A stretch of 50,303 bases of DNA from Allobrachymonas denitrificans DSM 15123 (GTDB lineage: Bacteria > Pseudomonadota > Gammaproteobacteria > Burkholderiales > Burkholderiaceae_C), in contig NZ_FOCW01000010.1 of the NCBI RefSeq assembly GCF_900110225.1, positions 1 to 50,303 of the forward strand, given 5' to 3'. The position numbers and the translations under genes were made by a program. Shown here piece by piece: positions 38,222 to 49,964 of this stretch (position 1 is its first letter; each line of letters starts with the position of its first letter). A model generated the notes under the pieces. That model made no database searches. It was not told where the DNA came from and saw nothing but the letters and a program-made list of their open reading frames with translations.

Positions 38222-38731
38222 ATGGAAACCCGCTGGACCCCCCGAGTTACTGTGGCCGCCGTGCTGGAGCGCGATGGCAAATTCCTGCTGGTCGAAGAGC
38301 GCCAGACGCGCGGCCTGGTGCTGAACAATGCCGCGGGCCATCTGGACTGCGGCGAATCGCTGGCGCAGGCCGTGATCCGGGAAGTGCTGGAAGAAACGGC
38401 CCACGATTTCACGCCGACCTCGCTGGTGGGCGTCTACCTGTCGCGCTACCAGGGGCATGATCCGGTGCGTGGACGGGACCGCGACCTGACCTTTCTGCGC
38501 TTCACCTTCTGCGGCACGCTGGGCGACTTTCATCCGGAACGGGTGCTGGATACCCCGATCGAGCGCACGCTGTGGCTGACGCCGGACGAGATCCGTGCCA
38601 GCACCGCGCGCCACCGCAGCCCCATGGTGCTGCGTTCGCTGGAAGACTATCTGGACGGCCATCGCTTTCCGCTGGATACGATCTACGCGCACGAGAGCGT
38701 GTTCGACCCCGCTGCGTTCGAGACGCGCTGA
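38222..38731 (+). CDS. Nudix hydrolase (NudJ-like)
   Basis: The 169-residue protein has the Nudix box GHLDCGESLAQAVIREVLEE (about 40-59) followed by TAHDF, matching G-x5-E-x7-REUxEE except Thr in place of the late Gly. The N-terminal TVAAVLERDGKFLLVEE and C-terminal AHESVFDPAAFETR are NudJ-like. NudJ dephosphorylates nucleoside and thiamine-type diphosphates; the substrate here is uncertain. The TSUP gene follows 6 bp later. Confidence 0.88.
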   Translation: METRWTPRVTVAAVLERDGKFLLVEERQTRGLVLNNAAGHLDCGESLAQAVIREVLEETAHDFTPTSLVGVYLSRYQGHDPVRGRDRDLTFLRFTFCGTLGDFHPERVLDTPIERTLWLTPDEIRASTARHRSPMVLRSLEDYLDGHRFPLDTIYAHESVFDPAAFETR

Positions 38732-38737
38732 CGCGGC

Positions 38738-39511
38738 ATGCTGGGCGGTATCGACCTGACAACCCTGGGAGTGCTGCTGCTGGCGGCCTTTGGCGCGGGC
38801 GTGCTTAATGCCATTGCCGGCGGCGGCAGCTTTCTGACCTTTCCTGCGCTGGTCTGGGCCGGCATTCCGCCGATTCCGGCCAACGCCACCAGCGCCATCG
38901 TGGTGGCGCCGGGCTATCTGGGCAGCACGCTGGGATTCCGGCAGGAGCTGGGTGAACTGCCGCGCAGTACCCTGCGCAACGACGCGCTGGTGTCGGCGGT
39001 CGGTGGTGTGGCCGGGGCCTTGCTGCTGCTGGTCACGCCGGCCAAAGTGTTTGCCGGCATCGTGCCCTGGCTGCTGCTGTTTGCCACCGTGCTGTTCGCG
39101 GCGGGGCCGCGCATCGGCCGCTGGGTGGGCACGCACCATGCCGATGGCAGTGCCGGCCAGCGTTGGCGCCTGCCGGCCCTGCTGCTGGTGGCCATCTACG
39201 GTGGCTATTTCAATGGCGGTCTGGGCATCCTGCTGATGGCCATGTATCTGCTGGTGGGTGAGACGCGGCTGCACACGGTCAATGCGCTCAAGAACCTCGA
39301 TTCGCTGGTGCTGTCGGTGGTGTCCGTGGCGGCGTTTGCCTGGGCGGGGGCGATTGTCTGGCAGCATGCCTTGCCCATGATGGTGGCGGCCACGGTGGGC
39401 GGTTTTGCCGGCGCCGGCCTGGCGCGCCGCCTGCCGCTGCCCTGGGTGCGGGCCATCGTGATCGGCACCGGGGTGGTGATGAGTGTGCTGTTCTTCCTGC
39501 GGGAGCGCTGA
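38738..39511 (+). CDS. TauE/SafE-family (TSUP) membrane protein
   Basis: The 257-residue protein has about eight membrane helices, with the family motifs AGVLNAIAGGGSFLTFPALV near the start, ANATSAIVVAPGYLGSTLGF and LLVAIYGGYFNGGLGILLMA mid-protein (the duplicated GG-GG signature), and HTVNALKNL. TSUP proteins export sulfite, sulfoacetate or related anions. It follows the Nudix gene by 6 bp. The actual substrate is unknown. Confidence 0.85.
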   Translation: MLGGIDLTTLGVLLLAAFGAGVLNAIAGGGSFLTFPALVWAGIPPIPANATSAIVVAPGYLGSTLGFRQELGELPRSTLRNDALVSAVGGVAGALLLLVTPAKVFAGIVPWLLLFATVLFAAGPRIGRWVGTHHADGSAGQRWRLPALLLVAIYGGYFNGGLGILLMAMYLLVGETRLHTVNALKNLDSLVLSVVSVAAFAWAGAIVWQHALPMMVAATVGGFAGAGLARRLPLPWVRAIVIGTGVVMSVLFFLRER

Positions 39512-39654
39512 ACCGGGCTTCGTGTGCGGGGCTCCAGGCAGGCTGCGCTTGGGAAACCAGGGCACAGGAATGGCGAACGAAGGGCGCCGGGGGGCTGCAA
39601 CAGGGCGCAGGGGTCTACACTCGGACTTGCACAAGAACAAGGAAGGAGCGCGCG

Positions 39655-40881
39655 ATGGATTGGGACAGTACCAAGGGCATCATGACGGCGCTGGGCATTG
39701 GCCTGCTGATCGGGGCCATCCGCGAGCGTAACAGTGCAGCACCCATGGCCGGCCTGCGCACGCACGCGCTGGTGGCGGTGGTCGGTGCCGTGAGCATCCA
39801 TATCGGCATGGGCGCCTATATTGCCGCACTGCTGATGATTGGCGCCCTGGCGGTGGCCGGCTACATGCGCAACGATCCTGACGACCTGGGTCTGACCGGC
39901 GAAGTGGCCCTGCTGGTGAACATGGCGCTGGCTGGCCTGGCCAGCAGCAACCAGGTGCTGGCGACCGCGCTGGGCGTGACTGTGGCCGTGCTGCTGCAGG
40001 CCAAGCGCCAGCTCAAGAATCTGAGCCGCAACGTGATCACCGAGCAGGAGGTGAAGGACGGCCTGCTGTTGCTGGCGGCAGCGCTGGTGGTGATGCCGCT
40101 GCTGCCGGCCGAGGCGCTGGATCCCTGGGGCGTGCTCGAGCCGCGCACCATCTGGAAGATCGTGGTGCTGGTGCTTGGTGTGGGCATGCTGGGGCATATC
40201 GCGCTGCGCATGGTGGGGGCGCGCTGGGGGCTGGCGATGGCCGGCTTCTTCTCGGGCTTTGCCTCATCCACTGCGGCAACGGCCAGCTTTGGTGCCCGCG
40301 TCAAGGCAGAGCCGGCGTTGCTGATGCCGGCCAGTTCCGCAGCAATTCTTGCCAACCTCGCATCCCTGTTCCTGCTGCTGATCGTGGTCTGGGCGGCGTC
40401 GCCCGGCCTGCTGATTGATCTGGCATGGCCCATGCTGGCTGCCGTGCTGGTGCTGGGCGTGAATGCGGCCTTCGGCCTGCGCAGCGCCAGCGATCAGGCC
40501 GAAGTGGAAGACGAAGGCGGGCACAAGGCTTTCAAGCTCTCGCATGCCGTGCTGATTGCGGCCATCATCGGCGGTGTTTCCTTGCTGGCGGCCTGGTTGC
40601 GTCACACCTTTGGCGACACTGTGGCCATTGCCGCTGCCATGCTGGCCGCGCTGACCGAGCTGCAGGCCGCGGCCGTCAGTATTGCGCAGATGAACACCTC
40701 GGGCAGCATGCCGCCCGCCTATGCGCAATGGGGCGTGATTGGCGTGCTGGCTTCGAGCGGCCTGGCCAAGTCGGTGCTGGGTTTTGTCAGCGGCGGCCCG
40801 CGCTATGGCTTGCGCGTGAGTGTTGCGCTGATCGGCATGGTGGTGGTGGCTGCCCTGGTGCTGTGGCTGGTGCCGGGGTGA
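39655..40881 (+). CDS. MgtC/SapB-DUF4010 membrane protein
   Basis: The 408-residue protein has an N-terminal MgtC/SapB-like domain (ALGIGLLIGAIRERN, PMAGLRTHALVAVVGAVSIH, VALLVNMALAGLA) and a C-terminal DUF4010 membrane domain (GFFSGFASSTAATASFGARV, AVSIAQMNTSGSMPPAYA). About 11 to 12 hydrophobic segments are present. The family is associated with magnesium limitation and membrane stress, but the DUF4010 fusion has no defined function. AAGGAG lies about 10 bp before the ATG. Confidence 0.85.
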   Translation: MDWDSTKGIMTALGIGLLIGAIRERNSAAPMAGLRTHALVAVVGAVSIHIGMGAYIAALLMIGALAVAGYMRNDPDDLGLTGEVALLVNMALAGLASSNQVLATALGVTVAVLLQAKRQLKNLSRNVITEQEVKDGLLLLAAALVVMPLLPAEALDPWGVLEPRTIWKIVVLVLGVGMLGHIALRMVGARWGLAMAGFFSGFASSTAATASFGARVKAEPALLMPASSAAILANLASLFLLLIVVWAASPGLLIDLAWPMLAAVLVLGVNAAFGLRSASDQAEVEDEGGHKAFKLSHAVLIAAIIGGVSLLAAWLRHTFGDTVAIAAAMLAALTELQAAAVSIAQMNTSGSMPPAYAQWGVIGVLASSGLAKSVLGFVSGGPRYGLRVSVALIGMVVVAALVLWLVPG

Positions 40882-41023
40882 GGCGGGGCTGAGCGGCCCT
40901 CCTGAATGCAGGGGGCTGGCTTTGCCGGCCCCGCATCCGACAGGGAAAAGGGCGCATGGGGGCTCTGCTTCAGCCGGGTTCTTCCTCCAGGTTCAACGCA
41001 AGCACTCTGTATCCACCGGACAC

Positions 41024-43063
<2,040 letters not shown>

Positions 43064-43334
43064 GACGCTCCAGACTGATGCAGTGAATCGGCCGAAATTA
43101 GGCCATCTTGCTTCAGATTTTGGCTGAGATGTATGTCATATTTATGTCATCTTTTCTCGATGCCGGGTGGCAGGGTCAGGCAAGGGATGGAGGCGCCGGC
43201 AGGATGGCGCGTGAAATCCACAGATGACAGTCCTGCAACCATTCCGTCATCAGCAAGCCATACAAATGCATTCGAATCGTCATGGATGCCGGCGCAGGGG
43301 CGCTGTCTGCCGCAAACAAAGGACTGTCTCCTCC

Positions 43335-44390
43335 ATGAAGATTCTGATCGTTACCGATGCCTGGGAGCCGCAGGTGAACGGCGTGGTGCGCACGCTGAAG
43401 ATGACCACGCGCCATCTGCAGGAAATGGGGCATGAAGTGTCCATCCTCTCTCCGCTGGATTTCCGCTCCATGCCGTGCCCGACCTACCCGGAAATCTCGC
43501 TGGCGCTGACCACGCGGCAGAAGGTGGAAAAGCGCATTCTGGACATCGATCCGGATTGCCTGCACATCGCCACCGAAGGCCCGCTGGGCTGGCTGGCACG
43601 TGGCGTGGCGCTGCGCCATGGCTGGCCGTTCACCACGGCCTACCACAGCCGCTTTCCCGAGTACGTGCATGCGCGCTTCAAACTGCCGACGCGCATCAGC
43701 TACGCGGCGCTGCGCCGCTTCCACAACGCCGGCCGTGCCACGCTGGCGCCCACTCCGGCGATCGTGGAAGACCTGCAGGCGCGCGGTTTCAAGCAGGCGC
43801 GGCTGTGGTCGCGCGGGGTGAACCTCGATGCCTTCAAGCCCGAAGGCGAGCGCCTGCCGCGCAAGCCCGGTGTGCCGGTGTTCCTGTATGTGGGCCGTCT
43901 GGCCGTGGAAAAGCAGGTGCACAAGTTCCTGGAGCTGGATCTGCCCGGCGAAAAGTGGGTGGCTGGCACCGGCCCGGCGGAAGACAAGCTCAAGGCCCGC
44001 TTTCCCGATGCGCGCTGGTTCGGTGTGCTGAGTGGCGAGGATCTGGCCACCATCTACCGTTCCGCGGATGTGATGGTGTTCCCGAGCGTGACGGATACCT
44101 TCGGTCTGGTGATGGTCGAGTCCATGGCCTGCGGCACGCCGGTGGCGGCCTATCCGGTGCCGGGGCCGATCGACGTGGTGGGTATGGAATCGGATGGCGG
44201 CGTGCTGAGCGCCGACCTGCGTGCGGCCTGCCTGGCAGCGCTGGACAAGCCGCGTGATGCCGTGCGCCGCCATGCCGAGCAGTTCAACTGGCCGGCGGCG
44301 ACGCGCCAGTTCGAGCAGGCGCTGGCACCGCGCCGGGCCGTGGCGCCGCCGATGCCGCTGCAGCCTGCGGCGGTGGCGTCGACTTCCTGA
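43335..44390 (+). CDS. GT4-family glycosyltransferase
   Basis: This 351-residue GT-B-fold enzyme begins MKILIVTDAWEPQVNGVVRT. It has the donor-binding region FLYVGRLAVEKQVHKFL and the C-terminal FPSVTDTFGLVMVESMACGT (the E-x7-E-type motif of GT4), then PVAAYPVPGP. The N-terminal half resembles mannosyl/glucosyltransferases of glycolipid synthesis (similar to MgtA-type). The acceptor is unknown. The start at 43335 follows a CTCCTCC-containing leader with no strong AGGAG, so it is judged by homology. Confidence 0.88.
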   Translation: MKILIVTDAWEPQVNGVVRTLKMTTRHLQEMGHEVSILSPLDFRSMPCPTYPEISLALTTRQKVEKRILDIDPDCLHIATEGPLGWLARGVALRHGWPFTTAYHSRFPEYVHARFKLPTRISYAALRRFHNAGRATLAPTPAIVEDLQARGFKQARLWSRGVNLDAFKPEGERLPRKPGVPVFLYVGRLAVEKQVHKFLELDLPGEKWVAGTGPAEDKLKARFPDARWFGVLSGEDLATIYRSADVMVFPSVTDTFGLVMVESMACGTPVAAYPVPGPIDVVGMESDGGVLSADLRAACLAALDKPRDAVRRHAEQFNWPAATRQFEQALAPRRAVAPPMPLQPAAVASTS

Positions 44391-44483
44391 AGGGCCGGGG
44401 ACAGGGAGGCTCCTGCGTGACCTGATCCGTGCCTGTGCGCCGTGTGGGGGCCGATAGCGGTTTGCCGAAGAGGCGAAGCGCTG

Positions 44484-46373
44484 TCAGGCTGTCCCCGGAA
44501 TCGCCAGTTCCTCTTCCGGAATCTCGTCGTCCTGTTCGCCCAGAAAACCACCACTCTGGTGCTGCCACAGGCGGGCATACAGGCCGCCGCGCGCCAGCAG
44601 CTGCTGGTGCGTGCCCTGTTCCACGATCTGGCCCTTGTCGAGCACGATCAGGCGGTCCAGCGCAGCGATGGTGGACAGGCGGTGCGCAATGGCGATCACG
44701 GTCTTGCCTTCCATCAGCGTGTGCAGGCTGCGCTGGATGGCGGCTTCCACTTCGGAGTCGAGCGCGCTGGTGGCTTCGTCCAGCACCAGGATGGGCGCGT
44801 CCTTGAGCATGACGCGGGCAATCGCCACGCGCTGGCGCTGGCCGCCGGAGAGTTTCACGCCGCGCTCACCCACCTGCGCCTCGTAGCCGGTGCGACCCTC
44901 GCGGTCGCTCAGCTGCAGGATGAAGTCATGCGCTTCGGCACGCTCGGCGGCGGCGATCATCTCGGCGTCGCTGGCATCCGGGCGGCCGTAGAGGATGTTG
45001 TCGCGCATGGCGCGGTGCAGCAGCGAGGTGTCCTGCGTGACCATGCCGATGTGCTGGCGCAGGCTGTCCTGCGTCACGCTGCGCACGTCCTGGCCATCGA
45101 TCAGGATGCGGCCGGCCTGCACGTCCTGGAAGCGCAGCAGCAGGTTCACCAATGTGGACTTGCCGGCACCGGAGCGACCGATCAGGCCGACCTTCTCGCC
45201 AGGGCGGATGGTCAGGTTGAGCTGCTCGATCACCGGCGCGGCATCGCTGCGGTAGGCAAAGCGCACGTCCTCGAAGCGCACCTCGCCCTGCGTCACTTCC
45301 AGCCGCCTGGCATCCGGCGCATCCACTACGGCGCGGGGACGCGACAGGGTGTTGATGCCATCCTGGATGGTGCCCACGCTCTCGAACAGGCTGGTCATTT
45401 CCCACATCACCCAGTGGCTCATGCCGTTCAGGCGCAGCGCCATGGCGCTCACGGCGGCGACGGCACCAATGCCGACCTGGCCCTGCATCCACAGCCACAG
45501 CGACAGGCCGCCAGCGCCGAGGATCAGCGCCACCATCAGCACCTGATTGGCAATCTCGAACTGGCTCACCAGCCGCATCTGCGCGTAGCCGGTGGCGCGG
45601 AATTCATCCATGGCGGCGCGTGCAAAGCCGGCTTCGCGCTGCGTGTGTGAGAACAGCTTGACGGTGGCGATGTTGGTGTAGGCGTCGGTGATGCGGCCCG
45701 TCATGGCGGCGCGGGCATTGGCCTGCGCCTTGCTCACTTGGCCCAGGCGCGGCACGAAGTACCAGCAGGCCAGCGCATAGGCGAGCGCCCAGAGCAGGAA
45801 GGGCAGCATCAGCCGTACGTCGAAGCCGGCGGTGAGCAGCAGGATGGTGATCATGTAGGTGCCCATGCCGATCACCACGTCCGTCGTGGTGAACAGGGCA
45901 TCACGCACGGCCAGCGCCGTCTGCATGATCTTGGTGGTGATGCGGCCGGCAAACTCCTCGGCATAGAAGGCCATGCTCTGGCCCAGCATCAGCCGGTGGA
46001 AGTTCCAGCGCATGCGCATCGGGAAATTGATGGCCAGCGCCTGATGCTTGACGATGGTCTGCAGGGCCACCAGCGCGATGGAGGCCAGCATGATGCCGGC
46101 CAGCCAGGTGAGGGCGGTGCCGTGGGTGGTGATCAGTTCGGATGGCCTGATTTCGCCCAGCCGGTCCACCACGCGGCCCAGCGTAGCGAACAGGAAGACT
46201 TCGTAGAAGGCGATGAGCGCAGACAGCGCGGCCATGCCGACGAAGTAGCCGCGCGCACCGGCCGTCATGCGCCAGACAAAGGGCAGAAAGCCCGTGGGGG
46301 GAAGCACGGGCTCTGCGGGAGGATAGGGGGGAAGGCGGCGTTCGAACCAGCGTAATGGGGAAGGAGTGGGCAT
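44484..46373 (-). CDS. ABC exporter, fused membrane and ATPase domains
   Basis: The 629-residue half-transporter (type IV exporter, MsbA-like) has six membrane helices (about 25-330) and an ATPase domain (about 360-610). Motifs are Walker A GRSGAGKSTLVNL, Q-loop TQDTSLL, signature LSGGQRQRVAIARV, Walker B ILVLDEATSALD and H-loop AIAHRLSTI. It should dimerise and export a hydrophobic substrate such as lipid, peptide or drug. It is divergent from the small genes at 46510 and beyond and convergent with the glycosyltransferase. Confidence 0.92.
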   Translation of the reverse strand: MPTPSPLRWFERRLPPYPPAEPVLPPTGFLPFVWRMTAGARGYFVGMAALSALIAFYEVFLFATLGRVVDRLGEIRPSELITTHGTALTWLAGIMLASIALVALQTIVKHQALAINFPMRMRWNFHRLMLGQSMAFYAEEFAGRITTKIMQTALAVRDALFTTTDVVIGMGTYMITILLLTAGFDVRLMLPFLLWALAYALACWYFVPRLGQVSKAQANARAAMTGRITDAYTNIATVKLFSHTQREAGFARAAMDEFRATGYAQMRLVSQFEIANQVLMVALILGAGGLSLWLWMQGQVGIGAVAAVSAMALRLNGMSHWVMWEMTSLFESVGTIQDGINTLSRPRAVVDAPDARRLEVTQGEVRFEDVRFAYRSDAAPVIEQLNLTIRPGEKVGLIGRSGAGKSTLVNLLLRFQDVQAGRILIDGQDVRSVTQDSLRQHIGMVTQDTSLLHRAMRDNILYGRPDASDAEMIAAAERAEAHDFILQLSDREGRTGYEAQVGERGVKLSGGQRQRVAIARVMLKDAPILVLDEATSALDSEVEAAIQRSLHTLMEGKTVIAIAHRLSTIAALDRLIVLDKGQIVEQGTHQQLLARGGLYARLWQHQSGGFLGEQDDEIPEEELAIPGTA

Positions 46374-46465
46374 GGAGGAATGCTATCCAAATGGCGTCCG
46401 GTTTGCTGAACGCGGGTCTTTGCGCGGGGCGGCTATGTTGGTCCGTTGACACGGCAAGCCCATGC

Positions 46466-46496
46466 AAAAACGCCCTGCGATGGTGGCAGGGCGTTT
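46466..46496 (-). terminator. Rho-independent terminator for the 46510-46779 gene
   Basis: AAACGCCCTGC (46468-46478) and GCAGGGCGTTT (46486-46496) form a perfect 11-bp stem with a 7-base loop. On the minus strand the stem is followed by T's (TTTTTG). It lies 14 bp beyond the small gene stop. Confidence 0.88.
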
Positions 46497-46509
46497 GGTT
46501 CGTGGGCAC

Positions 46510-46779
46510 TCAATTCAGGTCCGAGTCGCGTTCCTGGCGTTCCGTGATGCGATCGACGACGGGCTTCAGGCCGGTGTCCTTGCGTCCCTGCCGCGCGTCG
46601 TCCACGGCGTCGTCCGCCTTCTCGCGGTCAACCGGATCGTTGTTGGGCTCCAGGGCATCGGGCGACTGGTCACGCTCGTGCGGGAGCCTGGTCTGGTCCG
46701 GGGCTGCGCGCGAGAGGTCGATGTCCCGCCCGTCCTTGTCTACACTGTCCGGCGCGCCGGATTGGTTTTCGCGTTGCAT
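46510..46779 (-). CDS. Small hydrophilic protein, unknown
   Basis: The 89-residue form from the ATG at 46779 begins MQRENQSGAPDSVDKDGRDI and is very rich in Asp, Arg, Glu and Gln with no hydrophobic core, suggesting a disordered protein. I recognise no family. It starts 14 bp after the stop of the glycine-zipper gene and is probably in its operon, with a strong terminator behind it. The in-frame ATG at 46818 would overlap that gene. Confidence 0.6.
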   Translation of the reverse strand: MQRENQSGAPDSVDKDGRDIDLSRAAPDQTRLPHERDQSPDALEPNNDPVDREKADDAVDDARQGRKDTGLKPVVDRITERQERDSDLN

Positions 46780-46792
46780 GGCAGCTCCCGGC

Positions 46793-47338
46793 TTAGCGGC
46801 CATCGCCGTTGGCATCACCGGGCAGGGCGCGTTCCACGCGATGCCAGGCGGCGCGGCCGGCGCTCTTGGCCTGCTCCCAGGTCAGGCGCGAATCGCCCTT
46901 GAGCTCCTGCCAGTCACGTTCCAGCTCGGTCTGCGCGTCATCCCAGCCGCGGCCTTCGTAGCGCTGGCGGCCCTGGTAACCCAGGCGATAGGCGGGCGCG
47001 TAGTCGTCGTAGGTGTAGTCGGCCACGTAGTCCGGCTGGGTGCGGTAGTTTTCGCTCCAGTAGGCGTGTTCGGGATCGGTCGCTTCCACGGCGGCGTAGC
47101 CGCCCAGCGCGCCGAGCACGGCACCGACCGTGGCACCGACAAAGGTGCCGACCGGCCCGCCGATGGCAGTGCCAACCACGGCACCGCCGGCGGCACCGGC
47201 GACCATGCCGCCGCCCATGGCCACGCTGCCGGCTTCCTTCTGCGATTCAGCCGCAGACATGCTTTCCTGGTGCAGGGGGTTGGGATCCTGCGAGGGTTGC
47301 GCGATGGGGGTTTCCTTGAGGGGTTCCTGGACTGGCAT
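46793..47338 (-). CDS. Glycine-zipper protein, stress-type
   Basis: The 181-residue protein begins MPVQEPLKETPIAQPSQDPN. Its middle (about residues 35-85) is a glycine zipper, GGGMVAGAAGGAVVGTAIGG followed by PVGTFVGATVGAVLGALGGYAA, of a kind that can insert into or associate with membranes. The C-terminal half is Tyr/Asp/Arg-rich, with WQELKGDSRLTWEQAKSAG resembling a CsbD-like or stress-protein helix. A strong AAGGAG lies 8 bp before the ATG, which excludes the upstream extension to 47518. The role is unknown; possibly envelope stress. Confidence 0.75.
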   Translation of the reverse strand: MPVQEPLKETPIAQPSQDPNPLHQESMSAAESQKEAGSVAMGGGMVAGAAGGAVVGTAIGGPVGTFVGATVGAVLGALGGYAAVEATDPEHAYWSENYRTQPDYVADYTYDDYAPAYRLGYQGRQRYEGRGWDDAQTELERDWQELKGDSRLTWEQAKSAGRAAWHRVERALPGDANGDGR

Positions 47339-47485
47339 GATGCTGCTCCTTGTTCTGTGGCTGCTTCCCTGGGTGCACCGGATGTGCGCGGCGGGAAAGA
47401 GCCCGGGCGATGGAGTCAGTGTGCCCCGCAGGCGCCCCGCCGGCTGTCGGGCAAAGGCAGCGGGGCGTGTCGGTCCAGTCCGATA

Positions 47486-47511
47486 GGCGGCGCTGCAGGG
47501 CAGGCGCCGCC
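47486..47511 (-). terminator. GC-rich hairpin after the BASS transporter gene
   Basis: GGCGGCG and CGCCGCC form a 7-bp stem with a 12-base loop, about 6 bp past the stop of the minus-strand transporter gene. No T-run follows, so terminator function is uncertain. Confidence 0.35.
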
Positions 47512-47517
47512 CGGGCA

Positions 47518-48462
47518 TCAGCCCTGTGCGCGGTTTTCCTTGCGCGCCCAGTAGGTGGCCAGCAGGGGACCGGAGATGTTGTGCCAGAAGCTGAAGATGG
47601 CGCTAGGCACGGCAGCTACCGGGTTGGCCTTGAAGTGCACCGCAGCCAGCGCAGCTCCCAGACCGGAGTTCTGCATGCCGACCTCGATGGCAATGGCCTT
47701 GTTGTCAGCGTGGCTCAGGCCCATCAGGCGGGCCGCCCAGTAGCCGATCAGGTAGCCGAGGCCGTTGTGCAGGATGACGACGGCGAAGATCAGCAGGCCG
47801 GTTTCGGCGATGCGGGACTGGCTGGCTGCCACCACCGCAGCGACGATGGCGACGATGGCGAAGACGGAGATCAGCGGCGTGAATTCAGCCACGGCCTTTA
47901 CGCGTGCACCCAGCAGCATCTGTGCCACCAGACCCAGCGCGATCGGGAACAGCACCACTTTCAGCACCGAGATGAACATGCTGCCGGCGTCGATGTCGAT
48001 CCATTCGCGTGCCAGCAGGTAGAAGATGGCCGGTGTGAGCAACGGAGCCAGCAGGGTGGACGCCGTGGTGCAGGCGACCGACAGCGCTGTGTTGCCGCGG
48101 GCCAGATAGGTCATGACGTTGGAGGCCGTGCCGCCCGGGCAGCAGCCGACCAGAATCACGCCGATGGCGATTTCCGGAGGCAGGTTGAGTCCCTTGGACA
48201 GCAGATAGGCCAGGCCGGGCATGACCACGAACTGCGCCACCACGCCGATCAGCACGGCCTTGGGATGGCGGGCCACCTCGCGGAAGTCGGCCGTGGACAG
48301 CGTGATCCCCATGCCGAACATGACAATGCCCAGCAGCCAGGTGATCCAGGGACCGATCCACTTGAAGCCTGTCGGCCATACGAATGCGGCCACCGCCGCG
48401 AGCAACACCCAGAGCGCGAACGTCTTCTGGATGAATTGACTGACTTTCTGAAAACCGGCCAC
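47518..48462 (-). CDS. BASS-family (bile acid:sodium symporter) transporter
   Basis: The 314-residue membrane protein has about ten hydrophobic segments and the family motifs [42 protein letters not shown] and [18 protein letters not shown]. Bacterial members carry bile acids, pantoate or other organic anions with sodium. The substrate is not evident from the neighbours (pncB upstream). It begins 63 bp after the pncB stop on the same strand. Confidence 0.88.
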   Translation of the reverse strand: MAGFQKVSQFIQKTFALWVLLAAVAAFVWPTGFKWIGPWITWLLGIVMFGMGITLSTADFREVARHPKAVLIGVVAQFVVMPGLAYLLSKGLNLPPEIAIGVILVGCCPGGTASNVMTYLARGNTALSVACTTASTLLAPLLTPAIFYLLAREWIDIDAGSMFISVLKVVLFPIALGLVAQMLLGARVKAVAEFTPLISVFAIVAIVAAVVAASQSRIAETGLLIFAVVILHNGLGYLIGYWAARLMGLSHADNKAIAIEVGMQNSGLGAALAAVHFKANPVAAVPSAIFSFWHNISGPLLATYWARKENRAQG

Positions 48463-48525
48463 TTACCTCTCCTGCCTGTGAATTAGGGAAAATATTCCCT
48501 GAATTTTAAGGGAGAGAAGGCGCCG

Positions 48526-49719
48526 TCAGTTGGCCTTGGGCGGCGCAGGAATCTCGAACACCTGCCGCAGATAGGTCAGATAGCCTTCGTCCTCCACCAT
48601 GGTCTTGCCCGGTGTGTCGGAAATCTTGGCGACCGGCTGGCCATTGCACTTGACCATCTTCAGCACGATGGACAGGGGATCAGGTCCCAGATCATTGGTG
48701 AGGTTGGTGCCGACGCCAAAGGCGGTCTGGATGCGGCCATGGAAGCGCTGGAAGATCTCGATGCAGCGCGGAATGGTGAGGCCATCGCTGAAGATCAGCA
48801 GCTTGGTGTGCGGGTCGCAGCGGTTGGCGGCGTAGTGCGCGATCATGCGCTCGCCCCAGCTGAACGGATCGCCGCTGTCGTGGCGGGCGCCGTCGAACAG
48901 CTTGCAGAAATACATGTCGAAATCGCGCAGGAAGGCGTTCATGCCGTACACATCCGACAGCGCGATGCCGAGGTCGCCCCGGTATTCCTGCGCCCATTTC
49001 TCGAAGGCGAACACCTGGGTGTCGCGCAGACGCGGGCCGAGCGCCTGGCAGGCCTGCAGATACTCATGCGCCATGGTGCCCATGGGCTTGAGGCCGAGCT
49101 CCTTGGCATACATCACGTTGCTGGTGCCGGTCATGCGGCTGTCGGGGCCTGAGCCGAGGCGCTGCTTCATGATGGTCAGCACCTCGCGCTGCCAGTCGCG
49201 CGAGAAGCGGCGGCGCGAACCGTAGTCGGCAATGCGGATGTCTTCGAGGCCGGGAGCGTCCAGCAGGTCGATCTTGGCGTGCAGGCGCTTGCGGCCTTCG
49301 TCCCAGTCCACATTCGGCGCCGTGTTGCGGAAGTAGACCTCGGCCACGATGGAGAGGATCGGGATCTCGAACAGGATGGTGTGCAGCCAGGGGCCGCGGA
49401 TGCGGATGTCCAGCTCGCCGTTGTCCAGCGGCGTGAGGGTGACGGCCTTTTCGTTCAGCTCGAACAGCCCGAGAAAATCCACGAAATCGCTCTTGATGAA
49501 GCGCAGCGAGGCCATGTAGGCCAGTTCATCCCCGGTGAAGCGCAGCGAGCACAGGTGGCGGATCTCCTCGCGGATCTCCTCCATGTAGGGCACCAGCTGC
49601 ACGCCGGGGGTGCGGCACTTGAACTTGTACTCGACCTGCGCGCCAGGAAACTGGTGCAGCACCGCCTGCATCATGGTGAACTTGTAGAGGTCGGTGTCGA
49701 GGAGGCTTTGGATGATCAT
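48526..49719 (-). CDS. pncB: Nicotinate phosphoribosyltransferase
   Basis: PncB (397 residues) makes nicotinate mononucleotide in NAD salvage. The product starts [20 protein letters not shown] and holds [49 protein letters not shown] (the region of the phospho-His), [14 protein letters not shown] and [12 protein letters not shown]. The start at 49719 is chosen because the 27 upstream in-frame residues come from the intergenic region near the IS element. Only 67 bp separates the start from the IS3 end at 49787. Confidence 0.96.
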   Translation of the reverse strand: MIIQSLLDTDLYKFTMMQAVLHQFPGAQVEYKFKCRTPGVQLVPYMEEIREEIRHLCSLRFTGDELAYMASLRFIKSDFVDFLGLFELNEKAVTLTPLDNGELDIRIRGPWLHTILFEIPILSIVAEVYFRNTAPNVDWDEGRKRLHAKIDLLDAPGLEDIRIADYGSRRRFSRDWQREVLTIMKQRLGSGPDSRMTGTSNVMYAKELGLKPMGTMAHEYLQACQALGPRLRDTQVFAFEKWAQEYRGDLGIALSDVYGMNAFLRDFDMYFCKLFDGARHDSGDPFSWGERMIAHYAANRCDPHTKLLIFSDGLTIPRCIEIFQRFHGRIQTAFGVGTNLTNDLGPDPLSIVLKMVKCNGQPVAKISDTPGKTMVEDEGYLTYLRQVFEIPAPPKAN

Positions 49720-49768
49720 GGGCACACTCACTGTTGAACTTCTAGGATACCGCGAATCGTCCGGACGC

Positions 49769-49784
49769 AAAAAAGCCGTCCCGC
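49769..49784 (-). terminator. Truncated terminator arm interrupted by the IS3 element
   Basis: On the minus strand GCGGGACGGC is followed by TTTTTT, which looks like the right arm and T-run of a rho-independent terminator. No complementary left arm exists in the 2 bp before the IS3 end at 49787. It probably belonged to a gene upstream of pncB and was split at its loop by the insertion. Confidence 0.45.
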
Positions 49785-49786
49785 AG

Positions 49787-49964
49787 TGAACTGACCCCAA
49801 AAACTTGGACAGTTTAAGAATGGGCGGTTAAGCCCCCGAAGGACTGAACTCTGTATTGCACAGGGCTCAGTCCTTTGAGTTTGAGCCGGATACGCTCGTG
49901 GTTGTAGTACGTGATGTACTCCTTCAATCCTGCTTCCAACTCCTGCACGCTGTCAAAACGGTTC
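49787..49964 (-). mobile_element. Terminal fragment of an IS3-family element, interrupted
   Basis: It begins with TGAACTGACCCCAAAAACTT, an IS3-type terminal repeat, and holds the 3' end of an OrfB gene. The other side is cut at 49965 by the left end of a second IS3-family element. Confidence 0.8.
49814..49963 (-). pseudogene. IS3-family transposase OrfB, C-terminal fragment
   Basis: The last 49 residues of an OrfB integrase-type transposase remain: NRFDSVQELEAGLKEYITYY then NHERIRLKLKGLSPVQYR and the end. The YYNHERIRLKLKG block is typical of the IS150/IS3 OrfB C terminus. The DDE catalytic core is missing from this side because the gene is broken by the IS3 element that starts at 49965. The rest might continue beyond the right edge. 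Confidence 0.88.
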
